Made by a program: the position numbers and the translations under genes. A DNA stretch of 9,598 nt, from NCBI GenBank assembly GCA_027026295.1, contig JALVOR010000314.1, positions 1-9,598 of the forward strand. Reading direction: 5' to 3'. The stretch is from Anaerolineales bacterium (lineage in GTDB: Bacteria; Chloroflexota; Anaerolineae; Anaerolineales; DRMV01). The notes under the pieces are model-generated. The model made no database searches, was not told the DNA's origin, and saw only the letters and a list, made by a program, of their open reading frames with translations. The first letter of the stretch is position 1. Every line of letters starts with the position of its first letter. Below are positions 1-5,720 of this stretch, one piece after another.

Positions 1-88
1 CGGTCTGGCGGTGGGGGTCACCCTGTTGCAGACGCACCACCCGCCCGCCGCGCAGGTCAATGGCAGGGTAAACGGTAAAAGGGGGCAT
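1..88 (-). CDS. hisA: HisA N-terminus (ProFAR isomerase), cut by the window edge
   Basis: The first 29 codons of a phosphoribosylformimino-5-aminoimidazole carboxamide ribotide isomerase, the TIM-barrel enzyme for the fourth step of histidine synthesis. The visible protein starts MPPFTVYPAIDLRGGRVVRL and continues QQGDPHRQT. The segment AIDLRGGRVVRL with a following QGD is the characteristic first strand and loop of HisA. Asp11 corresponds to the conserved catalytic Asp of strand 1. The ATG at 86-88 is preceded by GGAG (95-98), six bases upstream. The short sequence could in principle be confused with HisF, which begins similarly, but HisF normally has a DxxxGRVVKG pattern rather than DLRGGRVVRL. 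The position directly after hisH also fits hisA. The rest of the gene, and probably hisF and hisI, lie beyond the left edge. Confidence 0.9.
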   Translation of the reverse strand, partial: MPPFTVYPAIDLRGGRVVRLQQGDPHRQT

Positions 89-294
89 GGTTGGCTCCGA
101 GAATGGGTCAGGTGTAACTGTTCGGCTTTGGCAAAAGGGCATTACAGATTGCGTTTAAAAACCACAGAAGGCACAGAAATGCTACAGAGGACACAGAAAG
201 CGGGAAGCGGAATACGGGGCGGGTTCGGCGCCCCCTAAAAAAGCCGCGCCATCCGTGGCTATCCGTGTCTTCCGTGGCCTGCCACACGCCCGAC
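89..294 (-). repeat. hisH-hisA gap filled with short degenerate phrase repeats
   Basis: A 206-nt non-coding gap inside the operon. Read on the minus strand it has two arrays. One is three copies of a roughly 10-nt phrase based on CACGGA(T/A) at about 252-279. The other is two copies of a roughly 19-nt phrase of the form TTCTGTG-CCTTCTGTGG at about 159-200. No convincing ORF, promoter or terminator is seen, so readthrough from hisH to hisA is expected. Similar phrases are familiar to me from intergenic DNA of Chloroflexota-like and other genomes, but their function is unknown. Confidence 0.6.
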
Positions 295-918
295 CTACAA
301 ACCCACGAATTTGCGCAAAATCTGCAGGCCCACGGCCTGGCTCTTTTCGGGGTGGAACTGCACGCCAAGGAGTGCGCCCCGCCCCACCACCGAAGCGTAG
401 CGCAGGCCATAGTCGGTTTCCGCCAGCACGTCGGCGGGGTTGGCCGGGGCGCAGTAGTAGGCATGGTTGAAGTAGGCATACGCGCCCGCCACGAGGCCAT
501 GCAACAGGGGGTGGTCACGCTGCGGCCAAATCTGGTTCCAGCCGGTGTGGGGAATTTTCAGGCGGCTGCCCGCGTCATCCCGCAGCCCGTCGGGGAAACG
601 CCGCACCTCGCCCGGCAGCAGCCCCAGGCCGGGCACGCCCGGGGCTTCTTCGCTGCCCTCGAAGAGCAACTGCATCCCTAAGCAAATGCCCAAGAGGGGC
701 ACGCCGCGCTGCGCGGCTTCTTGCAGCGGGGCTACCAGCCCGCGGGCGTGCAGCCCTTCCATGCCGTCGCCAAAGGCCCCCACGCCGGGGAGCAAAATCT
801 TCTCGGCGGCGGCCACCGCGGCGGGCGTGCTGCCCACAACCACATCGCCTCCGGCTGCTTCGAGGGCTTTTTGCACCGAGCGCAGGTTGCCGATGCCGTA
901 ATCTACGAGCAGGATCAT
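295..918 (-). CDS. hisH: Imidazole glycerol phosphate synthase, glutamine amidotransferase subunit HisH
   Basis: 207 aa, normal HisH length. The protein is a class I glutamine amidotransferase that releases ammonia from glutamine and passes it to the HisF cyclase; together they make imidazole glycerol phosphate and AICAR. The N-terminus MILLVDYGIGNLRSV is typical of HisH. The oxyanion loop LPGVGAFGDGM lies at 43-53, the nucleophile elbow GICLGMQLLFE has Cys79, and the triad is completed by His189 and Glu191 in GVQFHPEKS. The substrate segment HTGWNQI (124-130) is also present. The ATG at 916-918 has AGGAGG about eight bases upstream. No active-site change is seen. It is separated from hisB by 194 nt and from hisA by 206 nt of repeat-bearing gap, looser spacing than at the front of the operon. 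The partner hisF is not in the window. Confidence 0.97.
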   Translation of the reverse strand: MILLVDYGIGNLRSVQKALEAAGGDVVVGSTPAAVAAAEKILLPGVGAFGDGMEGLHARGLVAPLQEAAQRGVPLLGICLGMQLLFEGSEEAPGVPGLGLLPGEVRRFPDGLRDDAGSRLKIPHTGWNQIWPQRDHPLLHGLVAGAYAYFNHAYYCAPANPADVLAETDYGLRYASVVGRGALLGVQFHPEKSQAVGLQILRKFVGL

Positions 919-1112
919 GATTATCGCCTCCTGAAAGTGTTCGGCCTTGGGGAGAAACTACGGGGTACGGGGTTGCAAGATGCAGGATGCAAGTTGCGCG
1001 CCGAGCCTCTCTGCGCCTCTGCTTCCTCTATGCCTTTAGACAAGACAGCAACCCACCCTACTTGGCGACCTTGGCGTCATCTTGGCGACCTTGGCGCCCC
1101 TCTCTGCGTTCC
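919..1112 (-). repeat. hisB-hisH gap with tandem short phrases
   Basis: A 194-nt non-coding gap. At about 1060-1098 the plus strand repeats the phrase CTTGGCGACC/CTTGGCGTCAT four times (period about 10). A further small array at 974-1000 holds GATGCAGGATGCAAGTTGC-type phrases, and CTCTCTGCGCCTCTGC-like phrases lie at 1007-1022. No ORF with a ribosome binding site, no intrinsic terminator and no clear promoter is seen. The gap is presumably transcribed as part of the his operon. Confidence 0.6.
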
Positions 1113-1700
1113 CTACAACACGCCCTTGGTGCTGGGCACGCTGCCGGCGCGGCGGGGGTCGCGGGCGGTGGCGGCATCCAGCGCACGCCCCAGGGCCTTG
1201 AAAAGCGCCTCGGCCTGGTGGTGGTCGTCGGCACCGTAAAGCACGCGGGCGTGCAGGTTGGCGCGCGCCGTCACCGCAAAAGACTGCAAAAAGTGGGGAA
1301 ACAGCGAAACCGCAATGCCGCCCACCGCCGGGGTGTGCCAGCGCGCCCTCACCACGGCGTAAGGCCGCCCCGAAAGGTCTACGGCCACGAAAGCCAGCGC
1401 CTCGTCCATGGGCACATACGCCGAGCCTATGCGCACAATGCCCTTGCGGTCGCCCAACGCCCGGTCAAAGGCCATGCCCAACGCCAGGGCGCAATCTTCC
1501 ACGGTGTGGTGCTCGTCCACGTGCAGGTCGCCCTCGGCGCGCAGGGTGAGGTCAAACAGCCCGTGCACGGCCACGTGGTGCAGCATGTGGTCAAGGAAGC
1601 CGATGCCGGTGCGGATGTCGGCCTGGCCGGTGCCATCCAGGTTGAGGCTCAGGCGGATGTCGGTTTCGCTGGTCTGGCGGTGAATTTCGGCGGTACGCAT
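1113..1700 (-). CDS. hisB: Imidazoleglycerol-phosphate dehydratase (monofunctional HisB)
   Basis: 195 aa. It removes water from imidazole glycerol phosphate to give imidazole acetol phosphate, acting as a manganese-dependent oligomer. Two copies of the family's metal-binding pattern are visible: DHMLHH (37-42) with DEHHTVED (62-69), and a matching distal motif DDHHQAEAL (158-166). The sequence [20 protein letters not shown] (122-141) is also typical. There is no N-terminal histidinol-phosphatase domain, so this is the monofunctional type rather than the enterobacterial fusion. I chose the ATG at 1698-1700 over a TTG 15 bases upstream. The TTG lacks a ribosome binding site, whereas GGAG at 1706-1709 sits five bases before the ATG, and the resulting 195-aa length matches the family. 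It starts 35 nt after hisC stops. Confidence 0.97.
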   Translation of the reverse strand: MRTAEIHRQTSETDIRLSLNLDGTGQADIRTGIGFLDHMLHHVAVHGLFDLTLRAEGDLHVDEHHTVEDCALALGMAFDRALGDRKGIVRIGSAYVPMDEALAFVAVDLSGRPYAVVRARWHTPAVGGIAVSLFPHFLQSFAVTARANLHARVLYGADDHHQAEALFKALGRALDAATARDPRRAGSVPSTKGVL

Positions 1701-1705
1701 GGGAA

Positions 1706-1709
1706 CTCC
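1706..1709 (-). promoter_or_regulatory. Ribosome binding site deciding the hisB start
   Basis: GGAG on the minus strand, five bases before the ATG at 1700. It lies inside the alternative TTG-started reading, which argues for the ATG. Confidence 0.6.
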
Positions 1710-1735
1710 AGTCAAATAGTCGGGTAGTCAGGTGG

Positions 1736-2845
1736 TCAAGAGATGGCTTCCAAAGCCGCGAGGGCTGCATCGGTGTGTTCGGGCTTGCCCACGCTGATGC
1801 GGATGTGGTCGCGCAGGCCGGGCTTGTCGAAATAGCGCACCAGAATGCCCTGCTCGGCCAGGCGGGCTTTCACTTCGGCGGCGGAACGCCCCACCACCCG
1901 GCAGAGCACGAAATTGGCGTGCGAGGGGTAGGGTTCCAGCCACGGGAAGGCCTGCAGCGCGGCGAAGAGGCGTTCCCGCTCGGCCACGATGCGGTCGCAC
2001 ACGGCGGTCAGTTCATCGGCGGCGGCCAGGGCGGCGCGGGCGGCGGCTTCCGCAGCCACAGACACATTGTAGGGCTGCTTGATTTTCCACAAGTGGGGCA
2101 TCAGCGCCGCGGGGAAAACGCCATAGCCCACCCGCAGCCCGGCCAGCCCGCCCCACTTGCTGAACGTCCGCAGCACGATAAGGTTCTCCCGCTCGGCTGC
2201 CAGCCGCAGGCGGCTGCTGCCCGGCGGCGCAAATTCCACATACGCCTCGTCGAGCACCACATACACGGGCAGGGTGAGCAGGCGTTCCAGGGCGGCGTCG
2301 TCGAGCAGGCTGCCATCGGGGTTGTTGGGTGAAGCCAGGAAGAGCAGTTTGGGGCGCTCGCGGCGCACGGCTTCCTCGATGGCTTCCAAATCGAGGGAAA
2401 AATCTGCCCGGCGGGGCACGCGCACCACCCGCCCGCCGTTGACCGCCGTGTCGAAAGCATACATGCCAAAGGTCGGCGGGCAGGTGAGCACGGCATCGCC
2501 CGGCTGCAAGAAAAGCCGCATGATGAGGTCAATGAGTTCATCGGCCCCCGCGCCTGCGAGGATGTTTTCCGCGGGCACCCCGTGGAAAGCGGCCAGGGTG
2601 CGGCGCAGGCGGCGGCTTTCCGGGTCAGGGTAAATGTGGGCATAGCGCAGGTCAGCCAGGGCAGCCAGCGCCGCCCGAGGCGCGCCGTAGGGGTTTTCGT
2701 TGGCGTCGAGTTTGACGATTTCCTGCGGCGCAAAACCCAACTGTTCAGAAAGAACGTCGAAGGGCACGATGGGCGTGTAGGCGTCCATGCGCGCCACCTC
2801 AGGGCGGATGGAAGGTAGAGGTGGGGTGGCAGGCGGCGCGGTCAC
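1736..2845 (-). CDS. hisC: Histidinol-phosphate aminotransferase
   Basis: 369 aa, a fold-type I PLP enzyme. It transfers the amino group of glutamate to imidazole acetol phosphate to form L-histidinol phosphate. Visible landmarks are LDANENPYG (47-54) at the N-terminal substrate arm, GAGADELIDL (98-107), SPNNPDG (172-178), VVLDEAYVEF (196-205) with Asp199 for the pyridine nitrogen, and TFSKWGGLAGLRVGYG (227-242) with Lys230 as the PLP lysine. HIRISVG (347-353) contains the carboxylate-binding Arg349. The predicted start is GTG at 2843-2845, forming a GTGA 4-nt overlap with the hisD stop and pointing to translational coupling; GGAG lies about eight bases upstream. An ATG at codon 20 (2786-2788) is a possible alternative start and would remove only a proline-rich lead. 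The family can also act on aromatic amino acids, but the context fixes its role as HisC. Confidence 0.97.
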   Translation of the reverse strand: MTAPPATPPLPSIRPEVARMDAYTPIVPFDVLSEQLGFAPQEIVKLDANENPYGAPRAALAALADLRYAHIYPDPESRRLRRTLAAFHGVPAENILAGAGADELIDLIMRLFLQPGDAVLTCPPTFGMYAFDTAVNGGRVVRVPRRADFSLDLEAIEEAVRRERPKLLFLASPNNPDGSLLDDAALERLLTLPVYVVLDEAYVEFAPPGSSRLRLAAERENLIVLRTFSKWGGLAGLRVGYGVFPAALMPHLWKIKQPYNVSVAAEAAARAALAAADELTAVCDRIVAERERLFAALQAFPWLEPYPSHANFVLCRVVGRSAAEVKARLAEQGILVRYFDKPGLRDHIRISVGKPEHTDAALAALEAIS

Positions 2846-4149
2846 GGGGTGCGCTCCAGGCGGAATTCGGCGGCGGCGGCGTGGGCGGTGAGGGTTTCGG
2901 TGCGGGCGATTTCCGCAGCCACGGCGCTGAGGGTGCGGGCGGTTTCCCTATCCAGCGCCACGATGCTGTTGATTTTGACGAAATCCAGCACGTTGAGGGG
3001 AGAAGCAAAGCGCGCCGTGCCGCCGGTGGGCATGACATGGCTGGGGCCGGCGACGTAATCGCCTAACACTTCGTAGGAATGCTCGCCGAGGAAAAAGCCA
3101 CCAGCGTTGTTGATTTGCGCCATCAGCGCCCGCGGGTCGGCCACGGTGAGGCAAAGGTGCTCGGCGGCGTAATCATCGGCCACGCGGGCCGCGGTGGCGA
3201 GGTCGGGCACGAGAACAATGCCGCCGTTGGCTTCCAGCGCGGCGGCAATGATTTCGCGGCGGGAAAGCCGCGCCGTTTGGTCGGTTACAGCAGCCTGCAC
3301 CGCTTCGGCGAGCAGGCGGTCGGGGGTGAGCAAAATGGCGCTGGCGAGGGGATCGTGTTCGGCCTGCGCCAGCAGGTCGGCGGCAACCCAGGCAGGGTTG
3401 GCGGTGCTGTCGGCGATAATCATGGTCTCGGTGGGACCAGCCAGGCCGTCCAGCCCCACAGTGCCGAAAACCTGCTGCTTGGCAAGGGTGACGAACAGGT
3501 TGCCCGCCCCCACGATTTTATCGACCCGCGGCACGGTTTCGGTGCCAAAGGCCAGCGCGGCAATGGCCTGCGCGCCGCCGAGTTGATACACTTCGTCGAT
3601 GCCGCAGATGGCCGCCGCGGCCAAAATGGCCGGGTGGGGGTTAGGGGGCGTGCAGACCACAATGCGTTCCACGCCTGCCACCTGCGCCGGAATGACCGAC
3701 ATCAGCAGCGAGGAAGGCAGCGGGGCGGAGCCGCCGGGGACGTAGATGCCCACCCGCTGAATGGGCGAAAACCGCTGCCCCAGGCCGTCGGCTTCCCAAC
3801 TGGGGAGAGGCTGCTTTTCGTGGAAAGCGCGCACCCGGGCAGCGGCGGTTTCCAGCGCGGCGCGCAAGGTGGGCGGCAGGCTTTCCAGCGCCCGGGAAAA
3901 CTGGGCGGGCGGCACACGGAAGTCGTCCAGTTCGACGCGGTCGAGGGTGCGCGTCCAACGGCGCAGGGCGGCGTCGCCTTCGGTGCGGACGGAATCCAGA
4001 ATGCGGGCAACGGCCTCGGGTGGAGTGAGGGGTTTGCCGAAGGTGGCCTGCAGCGCCTCAAGCAGGCGAGGCGGCCATGCGCGTTGCAGCAGGCCGCGGC
4101 GTTTGAGGATGGTGTTTTGGGCTGTAGGGAGGTCGTAAATTTTTATCAT
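2842..4149 (-). CDS. hisD: Histidinol dehydrogenase
   Basis: 435 aa, normal length. A zinc- and NAD-dependent enzyme that oxidises histidinol to histidine in two steps, ending the pathway. By alignment from memory with the E. coli enzyme, the zinc ligands are Gln262 and His265 (in LLAQAEHDP), Asp364 (in VLGDY) and His423 (in LTAHAAA). The catalytic pair Glu330-His331 is in DYAAEHLCL, and the substrate-binding GPSHVMPTGGTARFASPL (368-385) contains His371. The hallmark GPTETMIIAD lies at 238-247. The N-terminal segment MIKIYDLPTAQNTILKRRG is also typical. ATG at 4147-4149 follows GGAGG with good spacing. The gene overlaps hisC by four bases and begins 36 nt after hisG, across a tandem repeat. 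No residue is missing. Confidence 0.98.
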   Translation of the reverse strand: MIKIYDLPTAQNTILKRRGLLQRAWPPRLLEALQATFGKPLTPPEAVARILDSVRTEGDAALRRWTRTLDRVELDDFRVPPAQFSRALESLPPTLRAALETAAARVRAFHEKQPLPSWEADGLGQRFSPIQRVGIYVPGGSAPLPSSLLMSVIPAQVAGVERIVVCTPPNPHPAILAAAAICGIDEVYQLGGAQAIAALAFGTETVPRVDKIVGAGNLFVTLAKQQVFGTVGLDGLAGPTETMIIADSTANPAWVAADLLAQAEHDPLASAILLTPDRLLAEAVQAAVTDQTARLSRREIIAAALEANGGIVLVPDLATAARVADDYAAEHLCLTVADPRALMAQINNAGGFFLGEHSYEVLGDYVAGPSHVMPTGGTARFASPLNVLDFVKINSIVALDRETARTLSAVAAEIARTETLTAHAAAAEFRLERTP

Positions 4150-4168
4150 GGGGGTGCCTCCAGGGAGC

Positions 4169-4200
4169 GTTACTTTGTTGCTTCGTTACTTCGTTACTTC
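4169..4200 (-). repeat. Four tandem 8-mers spanning the hisG stop codon
   Basis: Read on the minus strand: GAAGTAAC, GAAGTAAC, GAAGCAAC, AAAGTAAC, back to back. The first copies supply the last codons of hisG (…EVTK) and its TAA at 4186-4188. The remainder fills most of the 36-nt gap before hisD, upstream of the hisD ribosome binding site. Confidence 0.85.
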
Positions 4201-5205
4201 GTCGGTGAGCGCTGCCAACATGCGGCGGACTTCGGGCGGTTCTTCTTCAAAAATGTAGGTCACGGGCGCGACCACCACGCCACTGCCGCCGATGGCGCGC
4301 AGTTCGGCGATGGCCTGCGCCAGTTTGCTCTTGGGCACCACGATGTGCACCGCGTACCAGTCGCCTTCCTGCCGGGTGACTAAGGGCGAAATGGTGGGGC
4401 CCTGCAGCCCGCCGATGACCGGCTTGGGCAACATTTTGCGGGCAATCTCTTCGGGGGAAGCGCCGCGCACGTTGGCAAACACCGAGGCGTTCTCCGCGGC
4501 GCGCAGGTGCGCCACGATGAATTCCAGCAACTGGCGGGCGGTTTCCAGCACGGCGGGGCGGCTTTGCAGGGCGCGGCGATTGGCAATCAGGCAGGCTTGC
4601 GAGGTCAGAATGCGCCCGTCTTCCAGCGCCCGCAGGCGGTTGTCGCGCAGGGTGGTGCCGGTGGAGACCAAATCTACAATGAGGTCAGCGTAGCCGATGG
4701 TGGGGGCAATTTCCAGCGAGCCTTCGGCGGAAATCAGGCGCACATCGGCCAGGCCGTGGCGGGCGAAGAACTGCCTGCTCTGGTTGGGGAACTTGGTGGC
4801 CGCCCGCAGCGGTCGCCCCAGCCGCGCCCGCCAGGCGGCCAAATCGCTCATGCAGCGGACGTCGGTTTCGGCTTCCGGCACAATCACGTCGAGGGAGCAA
4901 TGGCCGTAGCCAAGGGCATCGTGCAGCACGAGGATGTCACCATTTTCGCCGCCGCGCTCGGCGACCATGTCGAGGCCGGTAACGCCGAAATCCACACTGC
5001 CGGAACGCACGCCGACCACAATATCGCCGGCGCGCTGGAACAGCACGGTGAGATCGGGCATGGCGGGAATGGAAGCCTTCAACTGGCGGGGGTTGGGCTT
5101 GTGGACGCGCAGCCCGGCGCGTGCCAGCAGGTCAAGGGTTTCAGTTGCCAGTCTGCCTTTGCTGGGCAAGGCAAGGCGAATTTCGGTGCGGGGTTGGGGG
5201 GGCAT
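4186..5205 (-). CDS. hisG: ATP phosphoribosyltransferase, long form with regulatory domain
   Basis: 339 aa. It catalyses the committed step, joining ATP and PRPP to give phosphoribosyl-ATP. The N-terminal LALPSKGRL (11-19) and the PRPP-binding loop DLIVDLVSTGTTL (174-186) identify the family. RSGSVDFGVTGLDMV (67-81) is the usual substrate-site stretch. After about residue 240 there is an extra domain, including GPTISPLV (269-276) and AVHIVVPKSKL (285-295), matching the C-terminal ACT-like histidine-binding domain of the long, HisZ-independent form. Feedback inhibition by histidine is therefore expected, inferred from the family. It is longer than the roughly 290-300 aa usual for the long form, with an extended acidic tail. 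ATG at 5203-5205 has AAGGAG seven bases upstream. First enzyme gene of the operon, downstream of the attenuator and a 90-bp repeat. Confidence 0.97.
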   Translation of the reverse strand: MPPQPRTEIRLALPSKGRLATETLDLLARAGLRVHKPNPRQLKASIPAMPDLTVLFQRAGDIVVGVRSGSVDFGVTGLDMVAERGGENGDILVLHDALGYGHCSLDVIVPEAETDVRCMSDLAAWRARLGRPLRAATKFPNQSRQFFARHGLADVRLISAEGSLEIAPTIGYADLIVDLVSTGTTLRDNRLRALEDGRILTSQACLIANRRALQSRPAVLETARQLLEFIVAHLRAAENASVFANVRGASPEEIARKMLPKPVIGGLQGPTISPLVTRQEGDWYAVHIVVPKSKLAQAIAELRAIGGSGVVVAPVTYIFEEEPPEVRRMLAALTDEVTK

Positions 5206-5247
5206 GTATGTCTCCTTAAGAGCCTGTCCGAAGATTCTTCATAGATG

Positions 5248-5337
5248 TGTCACTGCGAGGCGGCATCGCTGCCGAAGCAGTCTCCTGGCTGCCAAAAAGG
5301 GGATCGCTTCGCCCCTTCTTCGGGGCTCGCAATGACA
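5248..5337. repeat. 90-bp inverted-repeat element in the hisG 5' leader
   Basis: The ends are near-perfect inverted repeats: TGTCACTGCGAG at 5248-5259 and CTCGCAATGACA at 5326-5337 (11 of 12 match). Inside are smaller hairpins: CTGC-CGAA-GCAG (5269-5280), GGGG/CCCC around TCGCTTCG (5299-5315) and CCCC-TTCTTC-GGGG (5312-5325). The GTCATTGCGAG…GAAGCGAT wording resembles a widespread class of short non-coding dispersed bacterial repeats. There is no ORF and no transposase. It lies in the transcribed leader between the attenuator terminator and the hisG ribosome binding site, so it should fold in the mRNA. Confidence 0.75.
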
Positions 5338-5365
5338 CCACGACGATATTTTCCGGATAGCGTCT

Positions 5366-5397
5366 AAAATAAAAGCGCCTCCGTGGTCAGGAGGCGC
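5366..5397 (-). terminator. his attenuator: intrinsic terminator (pairing 3:4)
   Basis: On the minus strand GCGCCTCC (5397-5390), a 7-nt loop TGACCAC (5389-5383) and GGAGGCGC (5382-5375) form a perfect 8-bp GC-rich stem. It runs directly into the U-tract TTTTATTTT (5374-5366). It lies 38 nt after the stop of a His-rich leader ORF and 160 nt before hisG. Its 5' arm and loop contain CCTGACC (5391-5385), which can instead pair with GGTCAGG in the leader, so it is a conditional terminator. Confidence 0.9.
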
Positions 5398-5499
5398 CTG
5401 GTGTACGATGAAAGTCTTCCTACAGGTGTTTCACCTTAAAAGCAGCCCTGACCGAAACGATGTTCGGTGCGATGATGGTGCATATGGTCATGGGACTGC
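5385..5499 (-). promoter_or_regulatory. Alternative RNA pairings of the his attenuator (1:2 and 2:3)
   Basis: Region 1 is GCAGTCCCATGACC (5499-5486), region 2 is GGTCAGGGCTGC (5453-5442) and region 3 is CCTGACC (5391-5385). Regions 1 and 2 can pair over 12 bp with two single-base bulges (T5495 and A5491). Regions 2 and 3 can pair over 7 bp plus a G·U. The 2:3 pairing uses the 5' arm and loop of the terminator, so it excludes 3:4. Region 1 covers the first His codons (9 and 11). Region 2 is exactly codons 22-25 of the leader ORF. A ribosome waiting at His codons 11-15 masks region 1 and leaves region 2 free, favouring 2:3 and readthrough. A ribosome reaching the stop masks region 2, favouring termination. 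A small hairpin, AGGTG-AAA-CACCT, overlaps the stop codon (5424-5436). The pairings are read from sequence; the mechanism is inferred. Confidence 0.85.
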
Positions 5500-5516
5500 T
5501 TCAGGTTTGCCTGCAT
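5436..5516 (-). CDS. hisL: His-rich leader peptide of the his operon
   Basis: A 26-codon ORF, ATG at 5514-5516 and TAA at 5436-5438. Its middle reads SHDHMHHHRTEHRF, giving six His (residues 9, 11, 13, 14, 15, 19) within 11 residues. It lies upstream of hisG on the same strand and is followed at 38 nt by a terminator whose stem competes with pairings in this ORF. These facts fit a his leader peptide that senses charged tRNA-His, as in enterobacterial his operons. The peptide is not similar in sequence to the E. coli one, which has seven consecutive His; only the logic is shared. No Shine-Dalgarno is visible. A -10-like TAAAAT seven bases upstream suggests transcription begins at or very near the ATG. 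A longer reading of this frame begins at 5633, but it runs back through the fmdB terminator and is not believed. The symbol is assigned by role. Confidence 0.85.
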   Translation of the reverse strand: MQANLKQSHDHMHHHRTEHRFGQGCF

Positions 5517-5523
5517 GACGGGA

Positions 5524-5529
5524 ATTTTA
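5524..5529 (-). promoter_or_regulatory. -10-like box of the his promoter
   Basis: TAAAAT on the minus strand inside TGTGATAAAAT, in an AT-rich patch of otherwise GC-rich DNA. Seven bases separate it from the leader ATG, so the expected start site falls on or next to that A. No strong -35 hexamer is seen at 16-18 nt: the nearest candidates are TTGGCT with a 14-nt spacer and TTGCCC with a 24-nt spacer. The extended -10-like TGTG before the box may compensate. Confidence 0.55.
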
Positions 5530-5631
5530 TCACAAAAGTGGGGAGCCAAGGAGGGGCAAAAGTTAAAAAAACGAAAAAATTCTCTCGGCGGCCTGGAATT
5601 GACGTAAAGCCGCGAGGAAGGCAAAGGGTGC

Positions 5632-5660
5632 AAAAAAGGGGAAGAGGAACTTCGCCCTTT
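5632..5660 (-). terminator. Intrinsic terminator after fmdB
   Basis: On the minus strand AAAGGG-C-GAAG pairs with CTTC-CCCTTT around the loop TTCCT. This gives 10 bp with one bulged C (complement of G5654). The 3' arm runs into six T (5637-5632). It lies 60 nt past the fmdB stop and about 100 nt before the his promoter, separating the two transcripts. The remaining 5517-5720 gap holds only this terminator, a small GCCG-TTAG-CGGC hairpin (5701-5712) and the his promoter. Confidence 0.8.
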
Positions 5661-5720
5661 GTGTGTTTTCCCAAAACCGCGAGGCTGGGAGGTGCTTGTT
5701 GCCGCTAACGGCTCACAGGC

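Noticed and set aside
108..518. Minus-strand open frame overlapping the hisH 3' end
   Set aside because: It is in another frame from HisH, is low-complexity, and runs through the repeat-bearing gap.
1113..1715. TTG start for hisB giving 200 aa
   Set aside because: The extra residues overlap the ribosome binding site of the ATG at 1700 and exceed the family length.
3079..4383. Long plus-strand open frame (434 codons) opposite hisD and hisG
   Set aside because: It mirrors conserved HisD and HisG coding sequence, is Gly/Arg/His-rich, has no recognisable domain, and is a by-product of high GC content.
4507..5244. Plus-strand open frame opposite hisG
   Set aside because: It is antisense to conserved HisG motifs and has no ribosome binding site or domain support.
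5248..5337. Insertion sequence or CRISPR repeat at the palindromic element
   Set aside because: There is no transposase ORF and no repeat-spacer periodicity; it is a single 90-bp inverted-repeat unit.
5436..5516. The His-rich ORF as a metal-binding peptide
   Set aside because: Position before hisG, a downstream terminator and matching alternative pairings are better explained by tRNA-His sensing.
5366..5530. T-box riboswitch for histidine
   Set aside because: No T-box consensus or specifier-loop layout is seen; the region contains a translated-looking ORF instead.
5436..5633. 65-codon version of the leader ORF
   Set aside because: Its start lies in the fmdB terminator U-tract, upstream of the his promoter box, and it lacks a ribosome binding site. 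The internal ATG at 5516 fits the attenuator.
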